Assembly (NCBI GenBank): GCA_026400835.1 | Contig: JAPLOA010000088.1 | Span: forward strand, 150,338-214,337 | Direction of reading: 5' to 3' | Source of the DNA: Planctomycetales bacterium | GTDB taxonomy: Bacteria; Planctomycetota; Planctomycetia; Planctomycetales; Planctomycetaceae | Length of the DNA: 64,000 nucleotides | Shown here: positions 10,332-19,139 of the stretch, piece after piece | Layout of the letters: every line of letters begins with the position of its first letter | How positions within the stretch are numbered: position 1 is the stretch's first letter | Program-made: the position numbers and the translations under genes | The notes under the pieces: model-generated | What the model was told of the DNA's origin: nothing | What the model saw: only the letters and a program-made list of their open reading frames with translations | Database searches by the model: none

Positions 10332-13300
10332 ATGTCCGTTACGGGTGCGATTGATGAGAAGAGTGCTGAAGCTCTGCCAAGCCCTGAGCAAGCAGGTCTC
10401 GACGGTTATCGGGAGTCCACTTCAGCCCTGGAACGCTTCATCAACAGTTTTCTTCGCGAACAGAATATTCGCTGGATGCTGGTGATCGGGGCCGCCATTG
10501 TTTTCGGTTCTTCGCTGATGCTGGTTAGTCGAGAATTCTCCAGTTGGCCTGCGGGACTGAAGTATCTTACAGTGCTGGCCTACACAGGAGTAATCTTCGC
10601 TGCTGCTGAAGTCGGTCGCGCTCGGCTGGGTTTGAAAGTGACCTATCGCGTCCTGCACGCGTTGACGTTGTTTCTGCTTCCGGTCTGCTTTCTGGCTCTG
10701 AACTGGGCCACTTCCTCAGGTCTTGCCGGCAGCCTGATGAATGTTGCCGAAGCGATCGCCTGGGGAGTTCCTGCCGCCGCGTTTCTGCTGTTTGCAGCCA
10801 CTCGAATTTTCGACCATCAATTGCGAGGACGCCAGACCACATTTGTCGCGGCGTATGCGTTGCTAACAATCGCCGGTGCACTGCCGAAGTTGACTCATCC
10901 TCTCCTGTCATTCAGCGTTTCGCTGGTGCTGTGGTTTGTGATGAGTGCCGGAATGATCAAAGTGAATCGCCATATCTTCTGGCTGGCTGAAGAGAATCGC
11001 TGGCCTCGCATTTTTGCGTTCTTCCCCTCGCTGCTGCTGGGGATCATGTTTCTGATGCTCATGGTGACTCGAACCGCCGTCGGTGTGTCACTCGAATGGA
11101 TTGGTTTCGGCTCTGTTCTTGTCTCCGCCACAATTCTGATGAACGCTCGCACGGTCGCGGATGTCTTCCGACAGCGAACAGGTGACCTCGTTCGTCCACT
11201 GCCGTGGTCTATCGTGTTGCCTGTGCTGGTCGGTTTGATCTGGATGGTCGCTGGACTCGGGCTTGCATTTGCAGGATTCCCAAAGACCTTCGCGCTGGTG
11301 CCAACATGTGCTTTGGCGACAGCAATGTTGTTTGTGACAGCTCGCGAAACTAATCATCGTGGATTTGTCTGGGCCGCGTTGGTCACAGGGCTGATGACTT
11401 ATCAGTTTTCGCCAACACTTTTCCGCGAAACTGCATTGTCCCTGAGAGACGCAGCGGCCGCCGGACTTCAGACCCCAAAACTTCCGCTGGCGTTTTATGG
11501 ATTGACCTATCTTCCGTTCATTCTTGGAGCCGCAACACTCTACCGTGCCTTCCGGACTCGAGTTGCATCGCATCTGGTTGAGCCACTCAGGACGCTTTCA
11601 TGTTGCCTGGCAGTCGCTCTGCAGGCTGCCGCGATTACGAATGCTCAGGCCATGTTTCTGGTTTCTGCGGTCAACATCGTCGCGTTCTACCTGTTGGGAG
11701 TCATCCTTCGCGATCGCAACATCGCAAGACTATCGCTGATCTCGCTGGGTTCAGCTGTCACGATGCTGGTACCGTTCTTCACGGCAACCTCCAGCTCGAC
11801 GCCAATGATCGTTCTGCTAATGACATCGGCATCGTCCATCGCATTGAGCCTGGGAATACTCGGCTGTGTGCTGGCGGTGACTCGCATTGCAGATCGGTTA
11901 CTGAAGCTTGTGCCTGAGGGCGAATCATCTCACGGCGAAAAGTCCCGACTGGATCACCTGGGCGAATCACTGGGACTATTTCTGTCCGGTGGTTTGGCGC
12001 TCTACTGGATAGCTTTCGCTTTCCGGAGCATTGTTCATCCACAGATTTCTTCAGTATCGTGGATTCATTGCCTGCTTCCGCTGACGACCTTTGTGGTTCA
12101 CTCTATCCGCTATCGCAATCTCTTGAGCGGCTTTGTGTTCTGGGCTCTGCTGCTGACGGGGTTCGTGTTTGTTGCCTTTGAAGCAAACATCAGCGGGGCC
12201 ATGATCAATTCCTGCCTCACACTGACATTGGGAATCGGGTCCATCGCCGGAACATTATGGTTCCGATCCGGACTGACGGCATCAACGCCGAGCATCGGCT
12301 TGTCGGCTCTCGTACCCATATCATTGCGAGAGTCAGAGCGGAGAACTACGACTCGCGACGCGTTATTGGTGCCATTTAACTGGCTCAGCATCGGTGTCAT
12401 GTTTGCGATGACGGGGCTTCTGCATCTTCCGACTCTGATGTATCACAACCTGAATCACACCGCACTGCCGATGCCGCTGGCTACGACGCTGACGATTGTG
12501 TGGCTGACGGTTGCGACATTGATGATTGGAAGTCGACCAGCCAGCGTCCTGAGTGCGCTCACGATTCCCTTGCTGTGTTCGTCACTGGCCTTTACAGCGG
12601 GGCTTTTCCGTGATCCTTCCTGGACGCAGATCTTCGTCATCTGGGCCACGGCTTCATCGGCCTGCAGCATTCTCTTTTCGAGGATGCGAAGTCCCTCGAC
12701 AGAGTTGGCCTTGATGACCAGTCGAGCGTGGATGTTGGGCACACTGGCTGTTTCCACAACCAGCTTTAATCCTGAACACCGCGTCATTCCTGTCGTCGTG
12801 TTGCCGGTTCTGTTCATGATCAACCGACATTCGCTGTCTGGTCTTCAACGAACGATCATTGCCATCCTTGCCAATGTTCACTCTCTTCTGTTAGTTGGGG
12901 GAGTGATGGGATTGCAGGGAAATGTGACATCGCTGTTTTCATTCTACGACGAGAATGTTCTGCGAGTTTTCTTTCCGGTCCTTGTCGGCAGCGTGTTTGC
13001 CTTTGAATTGCTTCGCCCACGGCTGGAGCAGGAACTGGTAGAAGTCTGGCAAGTGGTTCTTCGCGTCTGCGGAGGAGTTGTGATTTTCGCAGCCATGGTC
13101 CGAGGACTGCCTTCGTTCCCGATGAGCGTCCTCACGGTGGGTACATTCCTTGCGGCGGCGGCATTCGAACTTTGGAATGCAATCCGCCGTCAACAGGAAT
13201 TCTACGTCTGGAACGCCTTTGCACTGATCGCTGGTTGTGGTGGCTGGATGATCGTCGAACGTCTGATTGTTCCCGGGACAGGGATGTCTCAGATTCTGCT

Positions 13301-14045
13301 GCTGGTCCTTTCCGCGATCACATTGACCGTTGCGGAGAAGTCCCGAGGCCATCAGCAAGCTGCGATCTTCATCCGACCGATGCGAATGATTGGTATCTCA
13401 CTACCAATAGTGGTCTCGGTTCTCGCTCTGTTGCGAACGACGATGGCCGGGGCCGATGTGCGAGGCCTGCAGGCTCTGGCTGTCTTCGGTTGTGCGGCGA
13501 TCTATTTCCATCAGTGGCTTTTGAGCCGACGACGACTGTTCCTGCTGCTTGCTGGTGCTGTCGTCAATCTGGCGTTTGTTCTGCTGTGGAGAAGTCTGCA
13601 CTTCAGCGACCCTCAGTTCTATATGGTGCCGGTCGGGTTGTCGGTGCTGGGACTGATTGAAATCCTGAAAAAAGAGCTGCCATCTTCGTCTCATGACCCG
13701 CTGCGATATTTCGGAGCACTCATCATTCTTGTCTCTCCGGTGTTCGATATCCTGAGCGGCAGCTGGGCTCACTTGTTGTCACTGCTGGTGTTGTCGACTC
13801 TTGTTGTGCTGCTTTCGATCGGGCTGCGATTGCGAGCCCTGATGTATACAGGGACCGCGTTTATCCTTGCGGATCTGGCCGGAATGATCTTTCGAGCCAC
13901 GGAAGACAGGATGTCTTTGCTATGGATCGGCGGCCTCGGTCTCGGCGTCGCCGTGATTGCTCTCGCCGCGATCTGCGAGAATCATCGCGATCGAGTTCTT
14001 GCTCGCATCCGCACTCTGTCTGCAGCGTTGGCAACATGGGAATGA
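10332..14045 (+). CDS. Very large polytopic membrane protein of unknown function
   Basis: This 1237-residue protein is almost entirely hydrophobic segments, probably more than 30, separated by short basic loops. The first 50 residues are soluble; the first membrane segment begins near NIRWMLVIGAAIVFGSSLML. The general look resembles large predicted membrane proteins of the DUF2157/DUF2339 type, but I cannot assign a family with certainty. A GAGGAG ribosome site lies seven bases before the ATG. It is followed after 117 bases by a pspA-type gene on the same strand, which suggests a role at the envelope. No catalytic motif is visible. Confidence 0.85.
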   Translation: MSVTGAIDEKSAEALPSPEQAGLDGYRESTSALERFINSFLREQNIRWMLVIGAAIVFGSSLMLVSREFSSWPAGLKYLTVLAYTGVIFAAAEVGRARLGLKVTYRVLHALTLFLLPVCFLALNWATSSGLAGSLMNVAEAIAWGVPAAAFLLFAATRIFDHQLRGRQTTFVAAYALLTIAGALPKLTHPLLSFSVSLVLWFVMSAGMIKVNRHIFWLAEENRWPRIFAFFPSLLLGIMFLMLMVTRTAVGVSLEWIGFGSVLVSATILMNARTVADVFRQRTGDLVRPLPWSIVLPVLVGLIWMVAGLGLAFAGFPKTFALVPTCALATAMLFVTARETNHRGFVWAALVTGLMTYQFSPTLFRETALSLRDAAAAGLQTPKLPLAFYGLTYLPFILGAATLYRAFRTRVASHLVEPLRTLSCCLAVALQAAAITNAQAMFLVSAVNIVAFYLLGVILRDRNIARLSLISLGSAVTMLVPFFTATSSSTPMIVLLMTSASSIALSLGILGCVLAVTRIADRLLKLVPEGESSHGEKSRLDHLGESLGLFLSGGLALYWIAFAFRSIVHPQISSVSWIHCLLPLTTFVVHSIRYRNLLSGFVFWALLLTGFVFVAFEANISGAMINSCLTLTLGIGSIAGTLWFRSGLTASTPSIGLSALVPISLRESERRTTTRDALLVPFNWLSIGVMFAMTGLLHLPTLMYHNLNHTALPMPLATTLTIVWLTVATLMIGSRPASVLSALTIPLLCSSLAFTAGLFRDPSWTQIFVIWATASSACSILFSRMRSPSTELALMTSRAWMLGTLAVSTTSFNPEHRVIPVVVLPVLFMINRHSLSGLQRTIIAILANVHSLLLVGGVMGLQGNVTSLFSFYDENVLRVFFPVLVGSVFAFELLRPRLEQELVEVWQVVLRVCGGVVIFAAMVRGLPSFPMSVLTVGTFLAAAAFELWNAIRRQQEFYVWNAFALIAGCGGWMIVERLIVPGTGMSQILLLVLSAITLTVAEKSRGHQQAAIFIRPMRMIGISLPIVVSVLALLRTTMAGADVRGLQALAVFGCAAIYFHQWLLSRRRLFLLLAGAVVNLAFVLLWRSLHFSDPQFYMVPVGLSVLGLIEILKKELPSSSHDPLRYFGALIILVSPVFDILSGSWAHLLSLLVLSTLVVLLSIGLRLRALMYTGTAFILADLAGMIFRATEDRMSLLWIGGLGLGVAVIALAAICENHRDRVLARIRTLSAALATWE

Positions 14046-14162
14046 AGAGCCCCATGCGGAATGCATATTGATTTATGTTTGATTTGAGATCAGCGGGACC
14101 GCGCTGCGTTTTGAAAAGTGGTTTGTTTCTGTTTTCTGTCAACCAATGTTTCTTAAAGGATC

Positions 14163-14846
14163 ATGACCATGAAATGGCTTACCCAGTTCAGTTTGATTAT
14201 GCGTTCCAGCCTGACCACTCTGAAAGACAGGATGGAAGACCCGGAGCGAACTCTGCATCAACTGCTCATCGATATGGAGGAAGAGCTGGACGGCGTTCGA
14301 TCTCGAGTTGCAGAAGCAGTTGCTGATGAGATTCAGATGCGGCAAAAGACAGAGAGAGAACGAGCCGATGTCACAAAATGGAGTGATCGTGCAACTCAGG
14401 CGTTGAAACGCAATGACGAGACGACAGCGAAAGCAGCTCTGGATCAGAAGTTATCAGCTTTGCAGCGAGCGGATCGATTTGAGCAGGAGCTTGGTCGACA
14501 GCAAAAAGATGTTCTGAAACTGCAGGATGCGGTGCGTGACCTTGAGGACAAAATTCGTCAGGCCAGGCAGAAGAAGACTCTGTTGATGGCTCGTCTGGCC
14601 CGTGCTGAATCCAGCCAGAAGATTCACGATGTGATGGAACGCACTGCGACGCAATCGGCGTTTGCTCAGTTCAATCGACTCGAGGAAAAAGTTGACCGGC
14701 AGGAAGCCCTGAGCGAAGCCTGGGATCGCATGGACGGCAAAGATCCTGACGCTATGGAGCTGGAAAGAAAGCTTGATGCTGCAGAACGAAGTGATCGAAT
14801 TGCGGAAGAACTGGCGCAACTTAAGGCCAGCGTTGCGGGGATTTGA
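14163..14846 (+). CDS. PspA/IM30 family membrane-remodelling protein
   Basis: At 227 residues and almost wholly alpha-helical, this fits the PspA/Vipp1 (IM30) family, ESCRT-III-related proteins that coat and repair the inner membrane under stress. The N-terminal amphipathic segment (MKWLTQFSLIMRSSLTTLKDRMEDPERTL, split over residues 3-31) and the long coiled coil with the DPERxLxQLLxDMEEEL-like stretch are characteristic. The start codon is the first of two ATGs, and either is possible. It is downstream of the giant membrane protein and upstream of a small gene, with gaps of about 120 bases. No PspF or PspBC homologue is visible, so regulation is unknown. Confidence 0.9.
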   Translation: MTMKWLTQFSLIMRSSLTTLKDRMEDPERTLHQLLIDMEEELDGVRSRVAEAVADEIQMRQKTERERADVTKWSDRATQALKRNDETTAKAALDQKLSALQRADRFEQELGRQQKDVLKLQDAVRDLEDKIRQARQKKTLLMARLARAESSQKIHDVMERTATQSAFAQFNRLEEKVDRQEALSEAWDRMDGKDPDAMELERKLDAAERSDRIAEELAQLKASVAGI

Positions 14847-14965
14847 TCGTTCGCGACGGAACCGTTGCGGATCCATTCCCCGGGGCAGTCAAAAGCTGAG
14901 CGCAATATCAAACATCAATGCTTCACTTTTGACTGTCCGACTTAGTCCCGGACGGAGTTCACAAA

Positions 14966-15361
14966 ATGGCCGAACCACCACCAGCAGTCATTCGACACGG
15001 ACTTTCGGGAGCGATTCGAACACTGCTGCGAGCGTGGTGGGGATCGGATCGCATTCGAACTTCTCCCACAGCCGGCAGAATGCTGGCCTTGAAAACCGGC
15101 GATCGATTCCTGCTGCGGGATCGGATCTGGATCGTGACTTCTCGCGATATCAAATGCCGCGAATCCTCAGCTCATGTGCGACTGGAAATCAGAAGTGAAT
15201 CAGAAAATCAATCCGCCGAATTGATCTGCGGTGCGAGCAATGTTCTATCAGCTCGACTTGAGCCTGCTGGACTGCGAATTGATGAGTGGATAATTCCAAT
15301 CTGGGATGAGGATGTCAGCCTCCTGCCGTCAACCTTGACTGCGGCAAAGGCGACGGTGTGA
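14966..15361 (+). CDS. Small protein following pspA, function unknown
   Basis: This is a 131-residue soluble protein in the same orientation as pspA, 119 bases downstream. The stretch LKTGDRFLLRDRIWIVTSRDI looks like a beta-barrel or SH3-like opening and is faintly reminiscent of DUF4178 proteins, which are often encoded beside pspA; that resemblance is only a hint. No catalytic residues, signal peptide or membrane segment are seen. Codon use matches its neighbours, and the frame stays open with an ATG start, so I consider it real. Confidence 0.6.
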   Translation: MAEPPPAVIRHGLSGAIRTLLRAWWGSDRIRTSPTAGRMLALKTGDRFLLRDRIWIVTSRDIKCRESSAHVRLEIRSESENQSAELICGASNVLSARLEPAGLRIDEWIIPIWDEDVSLLPSTLTAAKATV

Positions 15362-15480
15362 CGTAAACCAATGCCATAGGAATCCGCTCTTGCGAATCAT
15401 CAGTGCCGGTCTGGATAATTGCCTCACTGCTCTGATTCGGTTCGGGCGTACTGCCTTTGGGGCATGCCCTGTCGTAATCA

Positions 15481-17898
15481 CTACGCTGTCACGAGCCGCT
15501 GAGTCTCGCCCTGAATCAGGGAGAACTGCGTCAGACGGCAGAGATCCAGCAGTTCGTTGGCGGCCTGCATGATTCCGATCATGTCTTTGTCATGTTCCAG
15601 AGATTCCAGCAACTGCTCGGACACGTCGACCATGCTGTCGATCCCCGCCCGCTCAGCTGTCGTCAGAATTCTGGAGGTCAACGTTCGCAGTTCGCCGAGA
15701 TCCTGATCATCCAATGCGGTGACCAGTCGCTCAATCTGCAAGCCGATGTCGAGGGCAATGTCTGTCGAAACGCCCGGCATTTCTGCACGTGTACCAGATC
15801 GCAGACGCACGGCTGAGATAAATCCTTCGACCAGTTCAGGGTCGAATTGAGTTCCTGCACATCGGCGCAGTTCTTCAAACGCTTCAGTGCGTGATTTGCG
15901 GCGGCGATAAACAGCGTCGGAAGTCATGGAATCAAAAGCGTCGGCAATCGCGAGTACTCGTGAAGCAACACTTGGTCGGCTTCCGACGGTGTTCAGTTCT
16001 TCCTGATTGCTGAGATCAAACCGGACGGAATACTGTTCGATGATCTCGGTGACAACATCTGAGCCAAACGAATTCTTCACCAGTTGCATGCTGACATAAC
16101 GATTGCGTCGCATGATGGCCCACTCTTCGTCGGTCAGACGACCATGCTTCTGAAGGATCGCATCCGGGACACCGATCTTTCCGATGTCGTGCATCAGGGC
16201 TGCGATTTCCAGGTTGTAGCATTCACGCATTGACAGCAAGCCCTCGGCCGTTGCTACGCAAAGGTCTGCCACACGTCGACTGTGAGCCGCTGTGGGCTGG
16301 TCACGATACGACATGGCGGACAACAATGCGGTGACGGCCTGGAAAGGAATCGTAACTGCCGCTTGTTTTCGTGGTTCTTTGCGAGCTGTCGCCGGTGTTT
16401 CACCAAGCTGTGAGATCTGCTTTTGTGCTTTGTCGAAACGAATGACCTGATTTCTGCCATTTCTCTTGGCAACGTACAGACACTTGTCAGCCTGATCGAG
16501 AAGATCCTGAGGTGAGTCCGCTTTCTGGGCAAAAGAAGAAACTCCAAGACTTGCAGTGACTTTTAATTCGCCTATCTGCAAAGCTTTAATTGCGAGACGA
16601 ATGCGTTCGGCCCGCAGTTCTGCTTCGTCGAGACTTGTGTCCGGCATCAGCACAGAGAATTCCTCGCCACCGTAGCGACAGACGATGTCCGACTCCGCAA
16701 CAGTCTTCATCACTACCGACGCTACTTTGCGCAGGACTTCATCGCCCATCGCATGGCCATGATTGTCATTGATTGATTTGAAGTGGTCGATGTCGACCAT
16801 CATTGCGGACAGCTCACCGCCCACCAACTTCTTTTGAGCCCACGTGGATTCAAAGTCTTTGAAGAAGCTGCGACGATTCACGCAGCCAGTCAGAGCATCA
16901 CGAGTTGCCAGCCATTCCAGTTCCCTGTTCTGCTGGCGAACTTCTTCACTCGACTGCTTCAATGAACTCAGAGCATCGCGAAGTTCTTTCTGCTTACGAT
17001 CAAGCTCTGTGACGTCTTCAAAACTAGCGACAACGCCACGGCACTTCTGACGTTCATCGTGAATGGGCACGGAACTGACCGAGAACGTTGTCTCTGTGCC
17101 GTTGACGCCGAGCTTCATAATCACACCACGCAATGACTGCCCGCTGGAAATGGTGGTTTGCCAGGGTTGTTCCGAAAGCGTGGTTTCGATCTGATGGCGA
17201 AATCCTATTTGATTCGCGTTCTTTCCGACCAGCATCTCAACCTCCTGTTGAACATGCTGAGCAAACGCGCTATTGGCAAGCACAATGCGCCCGTCGGTGT
17301 CAATGACGAGAAGACCTTCAGCGAGGGCGTCCAGCGCTTCACGAACTCGCGACGGAATCACCTGTGACGGATTCAACTGGCGAAGTACTCGCCGCAGATA
17401 CAGCGAGAACGAAAAGAACAGGCCGACGCCCAGAAACAAAGAAAGTGAGAACTCGGGCCGCATTATGTTGCCCAGAGGTCCTGCCGCTACTTCGAGAAAC
17501 CGGACTTCCAATTGTCCCCAATGTTCACCTGATGTGGTAATAGGCACAATGAATTCACGTGATGAATTTGGGACGGATCCGCTTGTTTCCCAAAGTGACT
17601 GATGTTCTCCGGAGGCAAACAGCAGTTCTCCGTTTTCGTCTGTTCGCACGGCCAGAGATTCGACTTCCGGATTTCGCTGGCGAATCGCGTCAAACGTTTC
17701 CTGAATCTGCATCTCATTCATTCGCGGCGCAAGTGCCATGAAGCTGACGGCCGTGGCTTCGCAGAATGCAGATCGGTTTTTCTGTGCGGCGGTACCGACG
17801 TTTGGAATCAGTCCCAGCAGACCGGCAACCAGCAAAGCACTAATCGTGAGACTGACAAGTCCCAGAACGATTCGCATGCTTGAGGAGAGGCGGGGCAT
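15481..17898 (-). CDS. Membrane GGDEF regulator with degenerate HD-GYP domain
   Basis: This protein of about 805 residues combines a membrane-anchored sensor region (two hydrophobic segments near residues 8-30 and 155-175), a PAS domain, a short coiled coil, a GGDEF domain and an HD-GYP-like domain. The GGDEF site reads RYGGEEFSVLMPDT and looks active for cyclic-di-GMP synthesis. In the last domain HDIGK is kept, but the usual HHExxDGxGYP stretch is replaced by EQYSVRFDLSN, so phosphodiesterase activity is doubtful. The C-terminal 90 residues are helical and recall an Hpt fold without the phospho-accepting His. The ATG at 17898 is chosen because MPRLSSSMRIVLG leads into the first membrane segment; an upstream in-frame ATG at 17994 would add 32 unlikely residues. 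Confidence 0.88.
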   Translation of the reverse strand: MPRLSSSMRIVLGLVSLTISALLVAGLLGLIPNVGTAAQKNRSAFCEATAVSFMALAPRMNEMQIQETFDAIRQRNPEVESLAVRTDENGELLFASGEHQSLWETSGSVPNSSREFIVPITTSGEHWGQLEVRFLEVAAGPLGNIMRPEFSLSLFLGVGLFFSFSLYLRRVLRQLNPSQVIPSRVREALDALAEGLLVIDTDGRIVLANSAFAQHVQQEVEMLVGKNANQIGFRHQIETTLSEQPWQTTISSGQSLRGVIMKLGVNGTETTFSVSSVPIHDERQKCRGVVASFEDVTELDRKQKELRDALSSLKQSSEEVRQQNRELEWLATRDALTGCVNRRSFFKDFESTWAQKKLVGGELSAMMVDIDHFKSINDNHGHAMGDEVLRKVASVVMKTVAESDIVCRYGGEEFSVLMPDTSLDEAELRAERIRLAIKALQIGELKVTASLGVSSFAQKADSPQDLLDQADKCLYVAKRNGRNQVIRFDKAQKQISQLGETPATARKEPRKQAAVTIPFQAVTALLSAMSYRDQPTAAHSRRVADLCVATAEGLLSMRECYNLEIAALMHDIGKIGVPDAILQKHGRLTDEEWAIMRRNRYVSMQLVKNSFGSDVVTEIIEQYSVRFDLSNQEELNTVGSRPSVASRVLAIADAFDSMTSDAVYRRRKSRTEAFEELRRCAGTQFDPELVEGFISAVRLRSGTRAEMPGVSTDIALDIGLQIERLVTALDDQDLGELRTLTSRILTTAERAGIDSMVDVSEQLLESLEHDKDMIGIMQAANELLDLCRLTQFSLIQGETQRLVTA

Positions 17899-18231
17899 GA
17901 ACCTGAACCAGTTAGTGAGGAATCCTGTTGAAAGCTTCTGAGGTGAGCATAGGTCACATTTTTCCGTTGGAAGTCTTTTGTTGCAGATACGCAACAGCGT
18001 TCGAAGATAACGAGGGGAGATTCCCCTGCATTATTCGGCAGGACTCACCCGTATCGCGGGGAATCCTCTTCCAAATCAGGCCCTGCAATCCGCAAAAACG
18101 AATCACCGTGCACGATCGAATCGTTCTGCCAAACTTTGATCTGCCCCTGTTTGCGCTGAAGCTCGACTCAACGAGTCCGGCGCGGGATGCAGCGATTTTA
18201 AGTCTTCTGCCGTCCGCGAATTCGCGCGGAA
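17899..18231. other. Intergenic region, no gene seen
   Basis: About 330 bases between two minus-strand genes. Open frames on both strands cover it but lack domain signatures and overlap the flanking genes. It presumably carries the promoter of the GGDEF gene; I could not identify the boxes. Confidence 0.4.
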
Positions 18232-19050
18232 TCAACGCGCATCCGGAACCCGGATCTCGATCAGCATACCGGGGAGAAAAACTTCCGGGAGAGAATCGAG
18301 TGATCGTTCATCCAGCAGCGTACAACTCAATTGTTGCTCGGCGGCAACTTCCTGGATTCTGCGGATCGCCGTCACACAACCATATGCGAGCCACATCCGA
18401 CCGTTGGGACGGAGTCTTGTGCGTGCTCCAGCGACCAGAGATTGAAGTAACTGAAAGTCCGGATCGTAAAGAGCAAATTCTTCGACACTGACCGGCGTAC
18501 GGTTCTCCCATGGCGGATTCGAGATAATAAAATCGAAGGTCTCTTCCGGCTTAATCACAGTCCACGCTTCGGGCGCTCGCCGTGGCACCGGTCTGGCGTC
18601 GAGTCGCTCTGTGAATCCCATTTCAGCGGCATTGAATCGTGCGTTCTCGATTGCTTTCGGATTCAAATCTGTCGCCACAACACTTGCTGCTCCGGCCTGC
18701 AGGCAACATAGCGAAACAAGTCCGGAACCCGTCCCAATCTCCAGCACTGTTGACCCAGGCAGGCGAGCATCGTTGAAGATCTTCAGACGGAGACTGTCCG
18801 TATCCGCCGGTTCCCAGAAAACCGACTCCATAATCGCCACATCACGAGAAAGTCCGTCGATCGGCTCCCAACGCACAATACCCGGAGCTTTCTCGCGGCC
18901 CTGTGTTCGCGCAACAATGGCGTCGGGACGATCTGTTGCGACGGGTTCTGATGGTGACGAACCCGCGCCGCATCCTCCAAGGAAAAGCCCGAGTGGCAAC
19001 AACACCAGGAACTGTCGAGCGTCGGAAATAATCTGCAGCCTCACCACCAT
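18232..19050 (-). CDS. Lipoprotein with SAM-dependent methyltransferase domain
   Basis: The N-terminus is a lipoprotein signal: a hydrophobic run LVLLPLGLFLGGC ends in a lipobox whose Cys would be lipidated, followed by a Ser/Pro/Glu-rich linker. The rest is a Rossmann methyltransferase of the PrmA/PrmC-like group: VLEIGTGSGLVSLCCLQAG is motif I, VVATDLNPKAIENARFNA the acidic loop, and IISNPPWENRTP the NPPY-type catalytic motif. Such enzymes methylate amino groups on proteins or nucleic acids in the cytoplasm, so a lipoprotein signal is odd. Either the domain has a different role outside or the signal is misleading. The gene lies between a regulator and a coiled-coil gene, all on the minus strand. 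Confidence 0.8.
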   Translation of the reverse strand: MVVRLQIISDARQFLVLLPLGLFLGGCGAGSSPSEPVATDRPDAIVARTQGREKAPGIVRWEPIDGLSRDVAIMESVFWEPADTDSLRLKIFNDARLPGSTVLEIGTGSGLVSLCCLQAGAASVVATDLNPKAIENARFNAAEMGFTERLDARPVPRRAPEAWTVIKPEETFDFIISNPPWENRTPVSVEEFALYDPDFQLLQSLVAGARTRLRPNGRMWLAYGCVTAIRRIQEVAAEQQLSCTLLDERSLDSLPEVFLPGMLIEIRVPDAR

Positions 19051-19139
19051 CAGAGCATCAATCCCGTGCAGGATACACTATCCCTGAAGAGTTGTTGGAC
19101 AAAGTATCAAGCCCGCCTGTGCTTTTAGTGATTCGCGGG

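Noticed and set aside
17928..18491. A 187-codon plus-strand frame
   Set aside because: Covers the 5' end of the GGDEF gene and the 3' end of the lipoprotein methyltransferase in antisense; no domain.
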